Positions 1-6,161 are shown, counted from the stretch's first letter. The stretch is DNA of 9,298 nt from CF-113 sp035308345 (GCA_035308345.1 DATGGW010000514.1:1-9298), one strand, 5' to 3'. Program-made: numbers and translations. The notes: generated by a model not told the origin, from the sequence alone.

Positions 1-1284
1 CGGTAAACTGGCCATCATACCCTCAATGAAGTGCAATTCATCCTGGTTGACGGTGTGATCCATGTGAGGATAGAGCCGCATTGTAACGTCCCCATCTAGC
101 AGTCGTAAGACCTCGGCGGCTTGCTCAACCCGCTCTTTCGGGATATGCGGGTCTATATCGCTACATCCCAGAAAAACGGGTGTCCCTGCCAGCGAGCCAG
201 GGTAGTCGCGAGGCGTACCATCGGGTCCGATCAGACCGCCGCTCAAACCTACGACGCCTCCATAGCGCCGGGCGTTGCGTGCTACATATTCTAGCGACAG
301 GCATGCTCCCTGCGAGAAACCCAGTATGATTGTACGCTCGGCAGGGATACCGATCCGGGCCAATTGATCGAGCAGAGATGTAATGGCAGCAAACGCCGAA
401 GAAAGATCCGGTTCGTTGCTAGCGACGGGGGCCAGGAAGCTATTGGGGTACCAGGAATTTCCGGCGGCTTGCGGCGCAAGATAGACAAAACCCGGCCTGT
501 GCAGGTCTGCCGTCAATGTCAGGATATCCTGCGCCGTGGCTCCGCGTCCATGCAGCATAACCATAGCCGCTCGTGCGCTCTCAGGTGGTTCGCCAGCAAG
601 CACAAGCGGTTGAACCTGGTGTGGTTCCATGACGCTGGCTGAATGTTCTCCAGAGCCTGGGGCCAGCCAGACCTCTTCATGTTCGCCAAACAGCGCATAG
701 CGAACGTCCATCACCAGTTGTTCGGGAACGCCAGGGCGTCCCCGCAACCAGGCGCGGCGCATCGTCAGGGCACGACTGATAACTACATCCCCTATCGGCT
801 GGAAGCCTGCGAGGGCCATGCCGCTTTGGGAGGGCAGGTTGTCGGTGTCCGTGCCAATCCAGATACGGTGCAGACCCTGATGATGTAGTTCACCGACTAT
901 GTGTACCAGCAGCGCAGGGTAGAGACGTTGCCCACGGTATGCTGGCAATGTGGCACAATTCCAGATGTAGGCTTCTCCTGCTTTGAGTCGAATGCTGAGA
1001 CCCAGCTCGCCAATGTCTTCTTCGTCAAATGTCACCCAGCCATAAGTAGCAAGCCTGCCTTCGATCCTACCGATATAACACTGTCGCCCGTTGTCAAAGC
1101 GTTGCACTACCACCGCTGGATCGTTGAGATCCATGGCCTGCGCCAGTTCCTGAGCTACCTCCGGCCCGGCGCGCATGAAGACCACCGGAACCTGCACAAC
1201 TGGACCAACCGGCAGCGGCTGATCGAGATCCAACGTCCAGAGCGTGCCCTGAGGCTGTGCCTCGGCCTCGGCGCGTTGCGTCAT
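1..1284 (-). CDS. GNAT acetyltransferase fused to phospholipase/carboxylesterase-type hydrolase (3' end outside window)
   Basis: Open for 428 codons from an ATG at 1284 to the window edge, so the C-terminus is missing. Residues ~25-190 look like a GNAT domain: TLPAYRGQRLYPALL at ~112-126 has the layout of acetyl-CoA-binding motif A, followed by a beta strand (IWIGTD) and GFQPIG. Residues ~225-428 are an alpha/beta hydrolase of the YpfH/MhqD-like carboxylesterase type: VMLHGRGA at ~242-249 (oxyanion strand), nucleophile GFSQG with Ser324, acid in SDIDPHIP (probably Asp378), and His410 in MDHTVN. All three members of the triad are visible. A GGAGGTGAG ribosome site (1291-1299) sits inside the end of the upstream VOC gene, and the start overlaps that gene's stop as ATGA, so the two are translationally coupled. 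The hydrolase probably cleaves a small ester or ring-cleavage product; the acetyltransferase substrate is unknown. Domain assignment is by motif reading only. Confidence 0.85.
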   Translation of the reverse strand, partial: MTQRAEAEAQPQGTLWTLDLDQPLPVGPVVQVPVVFMRAGPEVAQELAQAMDLNDPAVVVQRFDNGRQCYIGRIEGRLATYGWVTFDEEDIGELGLSIRLKAGEAYIWNCATLPAYRGQRLYPALLVHIVGELHHQGLHRIWIGTDTDNLPSQSGMALAGFQPIGDVVISRALTMRRAWLRGRPGVPEQLVMDVRYALFGEHEEVWLAPGSGEHSASVMEPHQVQPLVLAGEPPESARAAMVMLHGRGATAQDILTLTADLHRPGFVYLAPQAAGNSWYPNSFLAPVASNEPDLSSAFAAITSLLDQLARIGIPAERTIILGFSQGACLSLEYVARNARRYGGVVGLSGGLIGPDGTPRDYPGSLAGTPVFLGCSDIDPHIPKERVEQAAEVLRLLDGDVTMRLYPHMDHTVNQDELHFIEGMMASLP

Positions 1285-1850
1285 GTCAAGCTCACCTCCG
1301 TAATGGGAACTGCTTTACGCTGGGTCAGTTCGGCGATGGCATCGGCCAGGTGGTCATCCTGGATATTATAGGCGCCAGCGGCCACCCTCAAACGGTGCGC
1401 AGTGGCGAGTACGTCGGCAACGCTGTAGCCTTCTGGCGGTACAAACTTGTAACAGGCCATTTCGAGCAGTTGTCCATTGGGGTCTCTGAAGTAGATCGAG
1501 TCCATGAACCCGCGGTCGATGTTGCCCGTGTTCCAGATGCCACGCTCGTTGAGGCGTTGGGCGACCTGGGTGTACGTGGCATGCGAGACGGTATAGGCGA
1601 GGTGATGCAGGTTGCCGATGCCTTCGGGGTTGGGAGTGGGATCATTTACCCGTGTCGGGCGTACAAAGAAGGTGATCAGCCGTCCATCACCCGCGTCGAA
1701 GTAGAGGTGAGTCTCGTCTGGAACATCGAGATTGGGTTGCTCCATAACGAAGGGCATACCCAACACTCCCTGGTAGAAATCAATGGTCGCCTCGCGGTTG
1801 GAACCAACGAATGTAATATGGTGAACACCTTGAGCCTGGATTTTAGACAC
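1281..1850 (-). CDS. VOC family protein (glyoxalase / ring-cleaving dioxygenase superfamily)
   Basis: 189 codons from a GTG at 1850, chosen because GGAGG lies 7 nt upstream (complement of 1858-1862). The protein holds the two beta-alpha-beta-beta-beta modules of a single VOC unit: VHHITFVGSN near the start with candidate metal ligand His10/His11, then FYQGVLGMPFV; the second module has NLHHLAY (His82/His83), and SIYFRDPNGQLLEMACY with Glu130, the usual last metal ligand. Residues ~150-189 form a helical extension (DHLADAIAELTQRK) absent from the shortest VOC proteins. The family includes glyoxalase I, fosfomycin-resistance enzymes and extradiol dioxygenases; the exact reaction cannot be read from sequence. 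Coupling to a carboxylesterase-type gene downstream recalls Bacillus mhqED, where a dioxygenase and a hydrolase act together on quinones, so a similar detoxification role is my best inference. Confidence 0.82.
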   Translation of the reverse strand: MSKIQAQGVHHITFVGSNREATIDFYQGVLGMPFVMEQPNLDVPDETHLYFDAGDGRLITFFVRPTRVNDPTPNPEGIGNLHHLAYTVSHATYTQVAQRLNERGIWNTGNIDRGFMDSIYFRDPNGQLLEMACYKFVPPEGYSVADVLATAHRLRVAAGAYNIQDDHLADAIAELTQRKAVPITEVSLT

Positions 1851-1891
1851 CGTTATACCTCCACTCTAAGGGCAGGTTTTTGGTGAGGTTG

Positions 1892-1921
1892 TTTCGGAAA
1901 GGATAGTAATCCATTCCGAAA
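1892..1921. repeat. 30-bp dyad in front of the VOC gene
   Basis: TTTCGGAA (1892-1899) pairs with TTCCGAAA (1914-1921), and inside it GGAT (1901-1904) pairs with ATCC (1909-1912) around the 4-nt centre AGTA, with one A-A opposition between the two stems. It occupies the 111-bp gap between the maleylpyruvate-isomerase-like gene and the VOC gene, about 40 bp before the VOC start. No run of T follows on either strand, so it does not look like a classical intrinsic terminator; an operator or an RNA hairpin that separates the two genes fits better. Confidence 0.6.
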
Positions 1922-1961
1922 GCTCCCCACCTTTACAGATACTCAAGCACTTTCCAAATTC

Positions 1962-2783
1962 CTATATCCTGAAGAACAGGTGGCGAATCTGGTCGATTAC
2001 TTTGGGGTCTCCAGTCGTCTCACCACCCGGAAAGCGTTGATAAGTGGTGAGAACAAAATCTGATGCATTTTTAAAGTGGAAAATGGCTTGCACGTCATCA
2101 AGTTTGTCGGCTGGAACACATGAGAACTGGCCGTCTTTGACTGTAGCGCGCCACTGCCCACCCCATTCACCATCGACGATGATCCCGAATACAGCATCTA
2201 CGCCTTTAGCCGATTCCTCCTCTACTGTATATTGCATGACGATAAACATGAACGGCATAAGGATGCCGGCAGTGCGCTCATCGAGCTTTCCAGTTTTATC
2301 TCCCAGGCCCCACTTCATATCCCACGTGTGAATACCATAGTCGATAATTTGGAAAGAGGGATAGAAGCAGGTTGGTATCGGGCCCATGTAGGGATGAGGG
2401 ACGGTAGAACCCATCCATTCTTCAGGAGTGAGGGCATCGAAAATAGCGAATGCCTGATTTGAGTCATTTTTGAGCCGGGAGATAGCTTCTTCGCGTGACA
2501 GGCTGCGGAACGCCTGGGCATGTTCGTTGAGTCGGTCGCTCATTATCTGCAGGCCAAGTGCATTGCCGGTTTCACCCTTGCGAGCCATGTCCCAGGCTTC
2601 CAGGTAGCCTTCGGTGACATCGATCATGTGGCCGACTATATCGCGCACTTCCCATTCGCTGCAGCGTGTCTGGACGTACCAGTTAGCCGGGTCGTCAATG
2701 ATGTTGTAGAAATTCGCGCGCTCGGTACGTGCTACGTCGAGTACGGTATCTTTGCCGCTGTAATCCATTGGATTGACTGGCAT
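1962..2783 (-). CDS. DinB / maleylpyruvate isomerase-like protein with C-terminal sterol-carrier-like domain
   Basis: 273 codons. The ATG at 2783 has AAGGAGG 5 nt upstream (complement of 2789-2795). Residues ~13-160 resemble the four-helix metal-binding DinB fold of mycothiol-dependent maleylpyruvate isomerases: WEVRDIVGHMIDVTEGY places His52 at the position of the first zinc ligand known from the Corynebacterium enzyme, and IIDYGIHTWDMKWG gives Asp148 and His152 in the spacing of the Glu-x3-His pair, with Asp instead of Glu. Residues ~175-273 (VDGEWGGQWRATVKDGQF, ADKLDDVQAIFHFKNASDFV) look like the SCP2-like C-terminal domain found in many of these proteins. Related proteins are often annotated as mycothiol-dependent, but nothing here shows that the host makes mycothiol; the thiol cofactor and substrate are unknown. 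Confidence 0.78.
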   Translation of the reverse strand: MPVNPMDYSGKDTVLDVARTERANFYNIIDDPANWYVQTRCSEWEVRDIVGHMIDVTEGYLEAWDMARKGETGNALGLQIMSDRLNEHAQAFRSLSREEAISRLKNDSNQAFAIFDALTPEEWMGSTVPHPYMGPIPTCFYPSFQIIDYGIHTWDMKWGLGDKTGKLDERTAGILMPFMFIVMQYTVEEESAKGVDAVFGIIVDGEWGGQWRATVKDGQFSCVPADKLDDVQAIFHFKNASDFVLTTYQRFPGGETTGDPKVIDQIRHLFFRI

Positions 2784-2988
2784 CGTAGCCTCCTTTTGCT
2801 GTGTGACATCTCTCGTTTCAACGATAGCGGATTGTCTGGAACACCTACCTTTTGTTACCCGTCCGTTCGCAGCAGTACTTCGATCTGCGCAGCGCCAAAG
2901 GCATCTCCGATTCCTGCCCGGCTAAGATGGCTTTACGCCGTTTGGGACACAAATCAGGTGGTAGTCCATATCATCGATATAATATCAT

Positions 2989-3025
2989 ATAACAACAAAG
3001 TTAGCAGGACTTTTCTGGGGCTAAC
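2989..3025 (-). terminator. Possible intrinsic terminator behind the methyltransferase gene
   Basis: Read on the minus strand, GTTAGC and GCTAAC (3025-3020 and 3005-3000) form a 6-bp stem around a 14-nt loop, followed by the T-rich stretch TTTGTTGTTAT. It lies about 60 bp past the methyltransferase stop. The stem is short and moderate in GC, so termination strength is uncertain. The rest of the 304-bp gap (2784-3087) shows no gene that I recognise; it has an AT-rich patch around 2965-2997 with ATATCAT occurring twice, which could hold the minus-strand promoter of the gene starting at 2783. Confidence 0.4.
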
Positions 3026-3087
3026 GCCTATCACGCGCAGGGCTCTTGCAGAGTCGGGAATAAGCGGGGGCCAGTGGGGAAATACTT

Positions 3088-3951
3088 TTACGATTTCTCT
3101 CCCCATGCCGTGAGCGGTAACATGAGGCCGCGGAAGTTATCTTTCCCCATCTCGAGTTGCATCTGCTCATAGAGATGTTTCACTTCTTCCTGCGTGGCCG
3201 CTCCCATCCTGACGATAAAGGGCTGGAACAGTTTGAAGACGATGCTAGCATCATGGCGAAAGCCTTCATACGCCTCGGTTCCGTAAGAGTAATCAATCAC
3301 GTGTGATTTGTAGTTGATGCTGGCGCAGCCAGCGTCGAGCAGGAAGCGTCCCAACATCGGCAGAATGCCGGTAAATCGCCCACTCTGGGAGAAACTCTCT
3401 CCCTGTAATTTGAGAGCGCGTATGATCATAGAGTTCAGATTCTCTAGCGCAGGGCTGTTAGTGAAGTACCACCACTCGCTTTCGGTGAGACGAATTACGC
3501 CTCCAGATCGAGTGATGCGCCCGAACTCCTGCATCAACTCCGACCAGGCGGCTGCGGGGAGAAAGTTGATGAAGCGGGCATTGACCAGGTCAAAGGAGCC
3601 GTCAGGAAAATTCAACGGTTTCTGTATATCCATCACCTGGAAACTGGCTTTGTCCAGACCTTGCACCTTCGCTTGCATATTTGCATAGGAGATCATCGCC
3701 CGGCTCACATCGACCCCTACAACCTCAATCTCAGGATACGTCGAGGCGACCTCCAGAGCCCAACCTCCGGGACCGCAGGCGACATCAAGGATGCGGTGGA
3801 TACCGGAAATATCAAATCCCTCGGAGAAGAGCCCACCCATGCCTTTCGTGATAAAATGATCTTGCCCAATCAGACGCGCCATTTCAGCCACATTTTCCGG
3901 GTCGTTAAAGTAGACACTATCGCTATTAGAGGGATCGTCGCGTGTTGTCAT
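3088..3951 (-). CDS. Class I SAM-dependent methyltransferase
   Basis: 287 codons starting at the ATG at 3951. ILDVACGPGGWALEVA (54-69) is the glycine-rich AdoMet-binding motif I; VVGVDVS (77-83) with Asp81 is the acidic residue after strand beta2 that holds the ribose; FQVMDIQKPLNFPDGSFDLV (104-123) covers the adenine-contact Asp and motif for strand beta4; ITRSGGVIRLTE (146-157) is the strand beta5 region. The architecture is that of UbiE/Methyltransf_11-type small-molecule methyltransferases. The C-terminal ~120 residues are helical and probably form the substrate lid; no substrate can be deduced. The ribosome site is weak (AAGGA almost touches the ATG, and a purine-rich GAAAGAGA lies further up), so the start is less certain than the domain call. 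It is transcribed towards the isomerase-like gene but 304 bp and a possible terminator separate them. Confidence 0.85.
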   Translation of the reverse strand: MTTRDDPSNSDSVYFNDPENVAEMARLIGQDHFITKGMGGLFSEGFDISGIHRILDVACGPGGWALEVASTYPEIEVVGVDVSRAMISYANMQAKVQGLDKASFQVMDIQKPLNFPDGSFDLVNARFINFLPAAAWSELMQEFGRITRSGGVIRLTESEWWYFTNSPALENLNSMIIRALKLQGESFSQSGRFTGILPMLGRFLLDAGCASINYKSHVIDYSYGTEAYEGFRHDASIVFKLFQPFIVRMGAATQEEVKHLYEQMQLEMGKDNFRGLMLPLTAWGEKS

Positions 3952-4095
3952 TCCTTATAATCTCTTTCTCGTGAAGTGTTGCTTTGTTGTTTAACGGCCT
4001 GATCGATGACGATTGAAGGAGTTTCTCTTCCAGCTGTCATCAGGGTTTCCACTGCGATTCATGCATCTGTTTTCCCTGTCGATTGAAATAACTTC

Positions 4096-4123
4096 TTTGC
4101 ACCTGTCCCAATGTTAGTATAGT
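4096..4123 (+). promoter_or_regulatory. Candidate promoter of the amt remnant
   Basis: TTTGCA (4096-4101) and TATAGT (4118-4123) are separated by 16 bp and lie about 50 bp before the amt start codon. The -35 match is weak. The surrounding 221-bp gap (3952-4172) separates two divergently transcribed genes and holds nothing else I recognise beyond two copies of CGATTGAA (near 4010 and 4080). Confidence 0.33.
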
Positions 4124-4172
4124 GGCGACTCGTATTTGTGTCAACCAATTAACTCACGATAAGGAGTCAAAG

Positions 4173-4490
4173 ATGCCTTCTACAACAGGTAGCGTATTTT
4201 TCGTCTTGTGGGGCGCTGTGCTGGTCTTTTCAATGCACGGTGGCTTCGCATTTTTAGAGGCTGGCAGCGTTCGACGAAAGAATGTTGCTTCTTCTTCCTG
4301 CTAACGTTTGCTGCTTGCGCTCCTGCTATCATAAGCGGCGGAATAGCCGAAAGGATGCGTACAAGAGGAAGTCTTAGGAGCCGATCTGGCAGTGCATGGC
4401 ACTTCCGCCTATCCAGAAGAAGATGGGGTGGTATCTACAGAGGATCTGGGCGTCGAATCCGGAGCGGTATCACCGTCAACTAACAGTTAA
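4173..4490 (+). pseudogene. amt: Ammonium transporter (Amt family) remnant, three fragments in order
   Basis: The gene keeps a normal beginning: AAGGAG ribosome site (4161-4166 region), ATG at 4173, and MPSTTGSVFFVLWGAVLVF followed by FSMHGGFAFLEAGSVRRKN, the Amt first membrane segment with its GFAxLEAG...RxKN signature. At about 4286 the frame shifts and the next readable piece is FFFLLTFAACAPAIISGGIAERMR (4289-4360), the SGxxAERM motif that lies well inside an intact transporter. At about 4361 the sequence jumps again, back in the original frame, to EVLGADLAVHGTSAYPEEDG and a TAA at 4488, matching the C-terminal tail (GxDxxxHGExAYP) of Amt proteins. About 106 codons remain of a protein that normally has over 400. 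At least two deletions are needed, and the pore, its twin histidines and most of the eleven membrane segments are gone. It cannot transport ammonium. No glnK/glnB partner is present. Confidence 0.8.
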
Positions 4491-4537
4491 TGCAATAAGC
4501 TCATATATCCGATACAGATATGTCAGTAATCGATCCC

Positions 4538-4567
4538 TTGACACATACCTTCATCATGCGGTATATT
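4538..4567 (+). promoter_or_regulatory. Promoter of the copA-csoR-copZ operon
   Basis: A perfect TTGACA (4538-4543), an 18-bp spacer and TATATT (4562-4567) give a strong sigma70-like promoter. The CsoR operator starts 4 bp after the -10 box, so a bound repressor would cover the start of transcription. A second -10 reading, TATTAT at 4564-4569, is possible with a 20-bp spacer. Confidence 0.7.
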
Positions 4568-4571
4568 ATCT

Positions 4572-4592
4572 ATACCCCCTATGGGGGGGTAT
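4572..4592. promoter_or_regulatory. CsoR-type operator (copper-responsive)
   Basis: ATACCCCC (4572-4579) and GGGGGTAT (4585-4592) form a perfect 8-bp inverted repeat around 5 bp, the G/C-tract pattern with TA flanks known for CsoR operators. A second, wider pairing exists: TATACCC (4571-4577) with GGGTATA (4593-4599). Position just behind the -10 box and a csoR gene in the same operon support autoregulation: Cu(I) binding would release the repressor and switch on the operon. Confidence 0.78.
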
Positions 4593-4627
4593 GGGTATAG
4601 TTACAGGTAAAGTTAAAGGTGATCATT

Positions 4628-5344
4628 ATGGCTTCGGATATAAAGTCTCCGGTAGAAGAAAATGCAGGTAAGTCTCAGACCCAGGCGGACTTCGCTCTTG
4701 AGGGCATGACCTGCGCCTCCTGCGCGATGCGTATCGAAAAGGGCTTCAAGAAGATTCCTGGAGTTCTGGATGCCCAGGTCAATCTGGCATCAGAGCGTGG
4801 CACTGTGATCTATGATCCTGTGCAAACAGGGATAGAGCAGATGGTGCAGGAGGTCGAGGCGGTCGGCTATAAAGCTATACCGCTTCAGCGCCTGATACAA
4901 CGGGAGAGAGAGGCGAGTGTTGCAGGTTTCTCTCCTGCGCAAGCATCGCAGAAGGACGAACAGAGCAGGCGGAAGCAGGCGGAGATCGTGCGCAAGCGAA
5001 ACCTGCTGATCCTGGGAATTGTGCTCTCCCTCCCCGTGGTCATCCTGAGCATGTTCTTTATGAACAGGTTTCCGGGAGAGAACGATCTGCTGCTGCTGCT
5101 GACCACCCCTGTTTGGGCTGTCGTCGGCTGGGAGTTTCATCGTGGGGCCATCAAGTCCCTGCGTCACGGCAGCGCGAATATGGATACCCTCGTCTCGGTT
5201 GGCTCAACCGCGGCCTATGTGTTGAGTGTGGTGGCGACGTTCTTCCCGCAAGTCGTTGGTGGCGCTCTCATCAGTGACGGTGGTCAGCAATTCGCTGCGG
5301 TTGCGGCGCTTTGGACGATAAAGGGTAAGCATAATGTTGAATGA
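4628..5344 (+). pseudogene. copA: Cu+-exporting P-type ATPase, internally deleted (N-terminus plus last ~19 codons)
   Basis: The start is ATG 4628, with AAAGGTGAT (4614-4622) as a strong ribosome site; a GTG at 4619 in frame lies inside that site. Residues 22-85 are a heavy-metal-associated domain with GMTCASC (Cys29, Cys32). Membrane segments follow at ~125-147, ~153-175 and ~186-210, including the conserved SANMDTLVSVGSTAAY. The reading then departs from the family at Gly212 (5258-5265). In the +1 frame the DNA continues as LSSVTVVSNSLRLRRFGR with TAA at 5319-5321, which is the typical CopA C-terminal end. So one deletion of roughly 500 codons removed the actuator domain, the CPC metal-binding membrane helix, the DKTGT phosphorylation site and the ATP-binding domain, and put the ends out of frame. 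The translated product would be 238 aa with 26 unrelated C-terminal residues, ending 14 bp before csoR. It cannot pump copper. Confidence 0.85.
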
Positions 5345-5358
5345 AAGGAAGATGTGAG

Positions 5359-5628
5359 ATGCAAGAAGAACGCAAGCCTGATGTATTGAAACGACTCTCG
5401 TACATCGAAGGGCATGTGGCCGGTATACGCAAGATGGTGGAGGAGGATAAGTACTGCGTGGACATCTTACGTCAAACCTACGCGGTACGTAAAGCATTGG
5501 AGAAACTGGAAGCGCTTATCCTGGAGGGGCATTTGCGCACCTGTGTCCCGGAGGGGATTAAAGGGGATCGCGAAGAGGAAGTCATTCAAGAGCTGGTCCA
5601 ACTCTACGCGATCGCGGGAAATCCATAG
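5359..5628 (+). CDS. csoR: Copper-sensing transcriptional repressor CsoR
   Basis: 89 codons from ATG 5359, preferred over the in-frame ATG 5341 because GGAAG lies 7 nt before 5359 and nothing comparable precedes 5341. The all-helical DUF156 protein shows VLKRLSYIEGHVAGIRKMV, then Cys33 (KYCVDIL), His58 and Cys62 (GHLRTC), the Cys-His-Cys set that binds Cu(I) in trigonal geometry in CsoR. RcnR/FrmR-type relatives differ at these positions, so copper is the likely signal. It lies 14 bp behind the stop of the broken copA frame and 76 bp before copZ. A matching operator is present at 4572-4592, so the protein most likely represses its own operon until Cu(I) enters the cell. The gene appears intact although the pump gene in front of it is destroyed. 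Confidence 0.9.
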   Translation: MQEERKPDVLKRLSYIEGHVAGIRKMVEEDKYCVDILRQTYAVRKALEKLEALILEGHLRTCVPEGIKGDREEEVIQELVQLYAIAGNP

Positions 5629-5664
5629 GCAGCTCCTCTCCATTTTTAGTGGAGAATCGGCTGC
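5629..5664 (+). repeat. Hairpin between csoR and copZ
   Basis: TCTCCA (5637-5642) and TGGAGA (5650-5655) form a 6-bp stem over a 7-nt loop (TTTTTAG); an outer GCAGC (5629-5633) pairs with GCTGC (5660-5664). It starts right at the csoR stop. No T-run follows, so it may be an RNA processing or stability element that sets the relative amount of copZ mRNA rather than a full terminator. Confidence 0.45.
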
Positions 5665-5704
5665 GACCAGGATTATTCATCTGAAACAAAGGAGGATAGA
5701 CATC

Positions 5705-5914
5705 ATGGAATCTACGACACTTGTGGCCCCTGACATTTCGTGCGAGCATTGCCAGCACGCGATCGAGGGAGCCGTTGGAAAATTGGAAGGTGTGAGCCAG
5801 GTCAAGGTCGATATCCCAACGAAGGCCATCCACATCGATTACGATCCGCAGCAAGTGACGCTTGCGAAGATCGAAGAAGTGCTCGACGATACCGGATACA
5901 CCGTAGCCAGGTAG
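5705..5914 (+). CDS. copZ: Copper chaperone CopZ (heavy-metal-associated domain protein)
   Basis: 69 codons from ATG 5705, preceded by AAAGGAGG (5688-5695) at good spacing. The whole protein is one HMA ferredoxin-like fold: DISCEHCQHAIEGAV gives Cys13 and Cys16, the two Cu(I)-binding thiols; VKVDIPTKAIHIDYDPQQV and LAKIEEVLDDTGYTV match the later strands and second helix. The motif carries Ser-Cys-Glu-His-Cys instead of the common Met-Thr-Cys-x-x-Cys. Such chaperones carry Cu(I) in the cytoplasm to the CopA pump and to CsoR. As the third gene of the operon it should share the copper-controlled promoter at 4538. Its normal partner encoded here is broken, so it can only serve another pump elsewhere or act as a copper buffer. 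Confidence 0.85.
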   Translation: MESTTLVAPDISCEHCQHAIEGAVGKLEGVSQVKVDIPTKAIHIDYDPQQVTLAKIEEVLDDTGYTVAR

Positions 5915-5935
5915 CAATACTGCGTGTCCAGAAAG

Positions 5936-5979
5936 GGGGATGGCAGACCAGACAGAGCGAAGTCTGTTCTGTCATCCCC
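5936..5979 (+). terminator. Long hairpin behind copZ, likely end of the operon
   Basis: GGGGATGGCAGACCAGAC (5936-5953) and GTCTGTTCTGTCATCCCC (5962-5979) form an 18-bp stem with one G-U pair and one C-U mismatch over an 8-nt loop (AGAGCGAA). It lies 21 bp after the copZ stop. The stem is very stable on paper, but only ATCCTTG follows and not a clear T-run, so termination may be incomplete or the hairpin may protect the mRNA 3' end. Confidence 0.5.
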
Positions 5980-6118
5980 ATCCTTGTCAGAGGAGGCTAA
6001 ATGGGCATTTCTTCGCATTCCGGGCCGTTCCTATCTTCCTAAAAGACTTCGCAAATTCGGAGATTCTTCCGATGCTAAAAACGGCTCAGGGAGTGTACGT
6101 TTTCATCATCGGCTGAAG
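5980..6118 (+). other. Short stretch with a strong ribosome site but no intact gene
   Basis: AGGAGG (5990-5996 region) followed by ATG at 6001 looks like a genuine translation start, yet the frame ends after 13 codons (TAA 6040-6042). Another frame (6003 on) stays open until a TGA at 6114-6116 and reads FRAVPIFLKDFANSEILPML, which I do not recognise. This may be what is left of a third operon gene cut down before or during arrival of the insertion element that begins at 6119. It could also be chance. Confidence 0.25.
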
Positions 6119-6161
6119 GAGACCTCCTCATTAAAGACTGGCTCTCCCGCGAAGTTGATGA
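6119..6161 (+). repeat. Left inverted repeat of the ISL3-type element
   Basis: The inner part, 6138-6161 (starting CTGGCTCTCCCGCG), is identical to the reverse complement of 8024-8047 over 24 bp. The outer GAGACCTCCTCAT (6119-6131) matches its partner at 12 of 13 positions. Six bases in between (6132-6137) differ. The ISL3 tip could be GGCTCT at 6140 or the outer GAGACC. Confidence 0.8.

Noticed and set aside
1257..1886. Plus-strand open frame of 209 codons
   Set aside because: It is the reverse of the VOC gene, which has proper motifs, a ribosome site and coupling to its neighbour.
1962..2783. Firm naming as mycothiol-dependent maleylpyruvate isomerase
   Set aside because: The third ligand is Asp rather than Glu and no mycothiol pathway is visible, so only the fold-level name is supported.
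2520..3113. Plus-strand open frame of 197 codons covering the 2784-3087 gap
   Set aside because: Its first half is antisense to the isomerase-like gene, it has no convincing ribosome site and the translation has no family features.
4628..5344. Short CopA form as a purpose-built membrane copper chaperone
   Set aside because: The 26 residues after the junction are the true CopA end read in the wrong frame, which points to a deletion rather than an evolved short protein.
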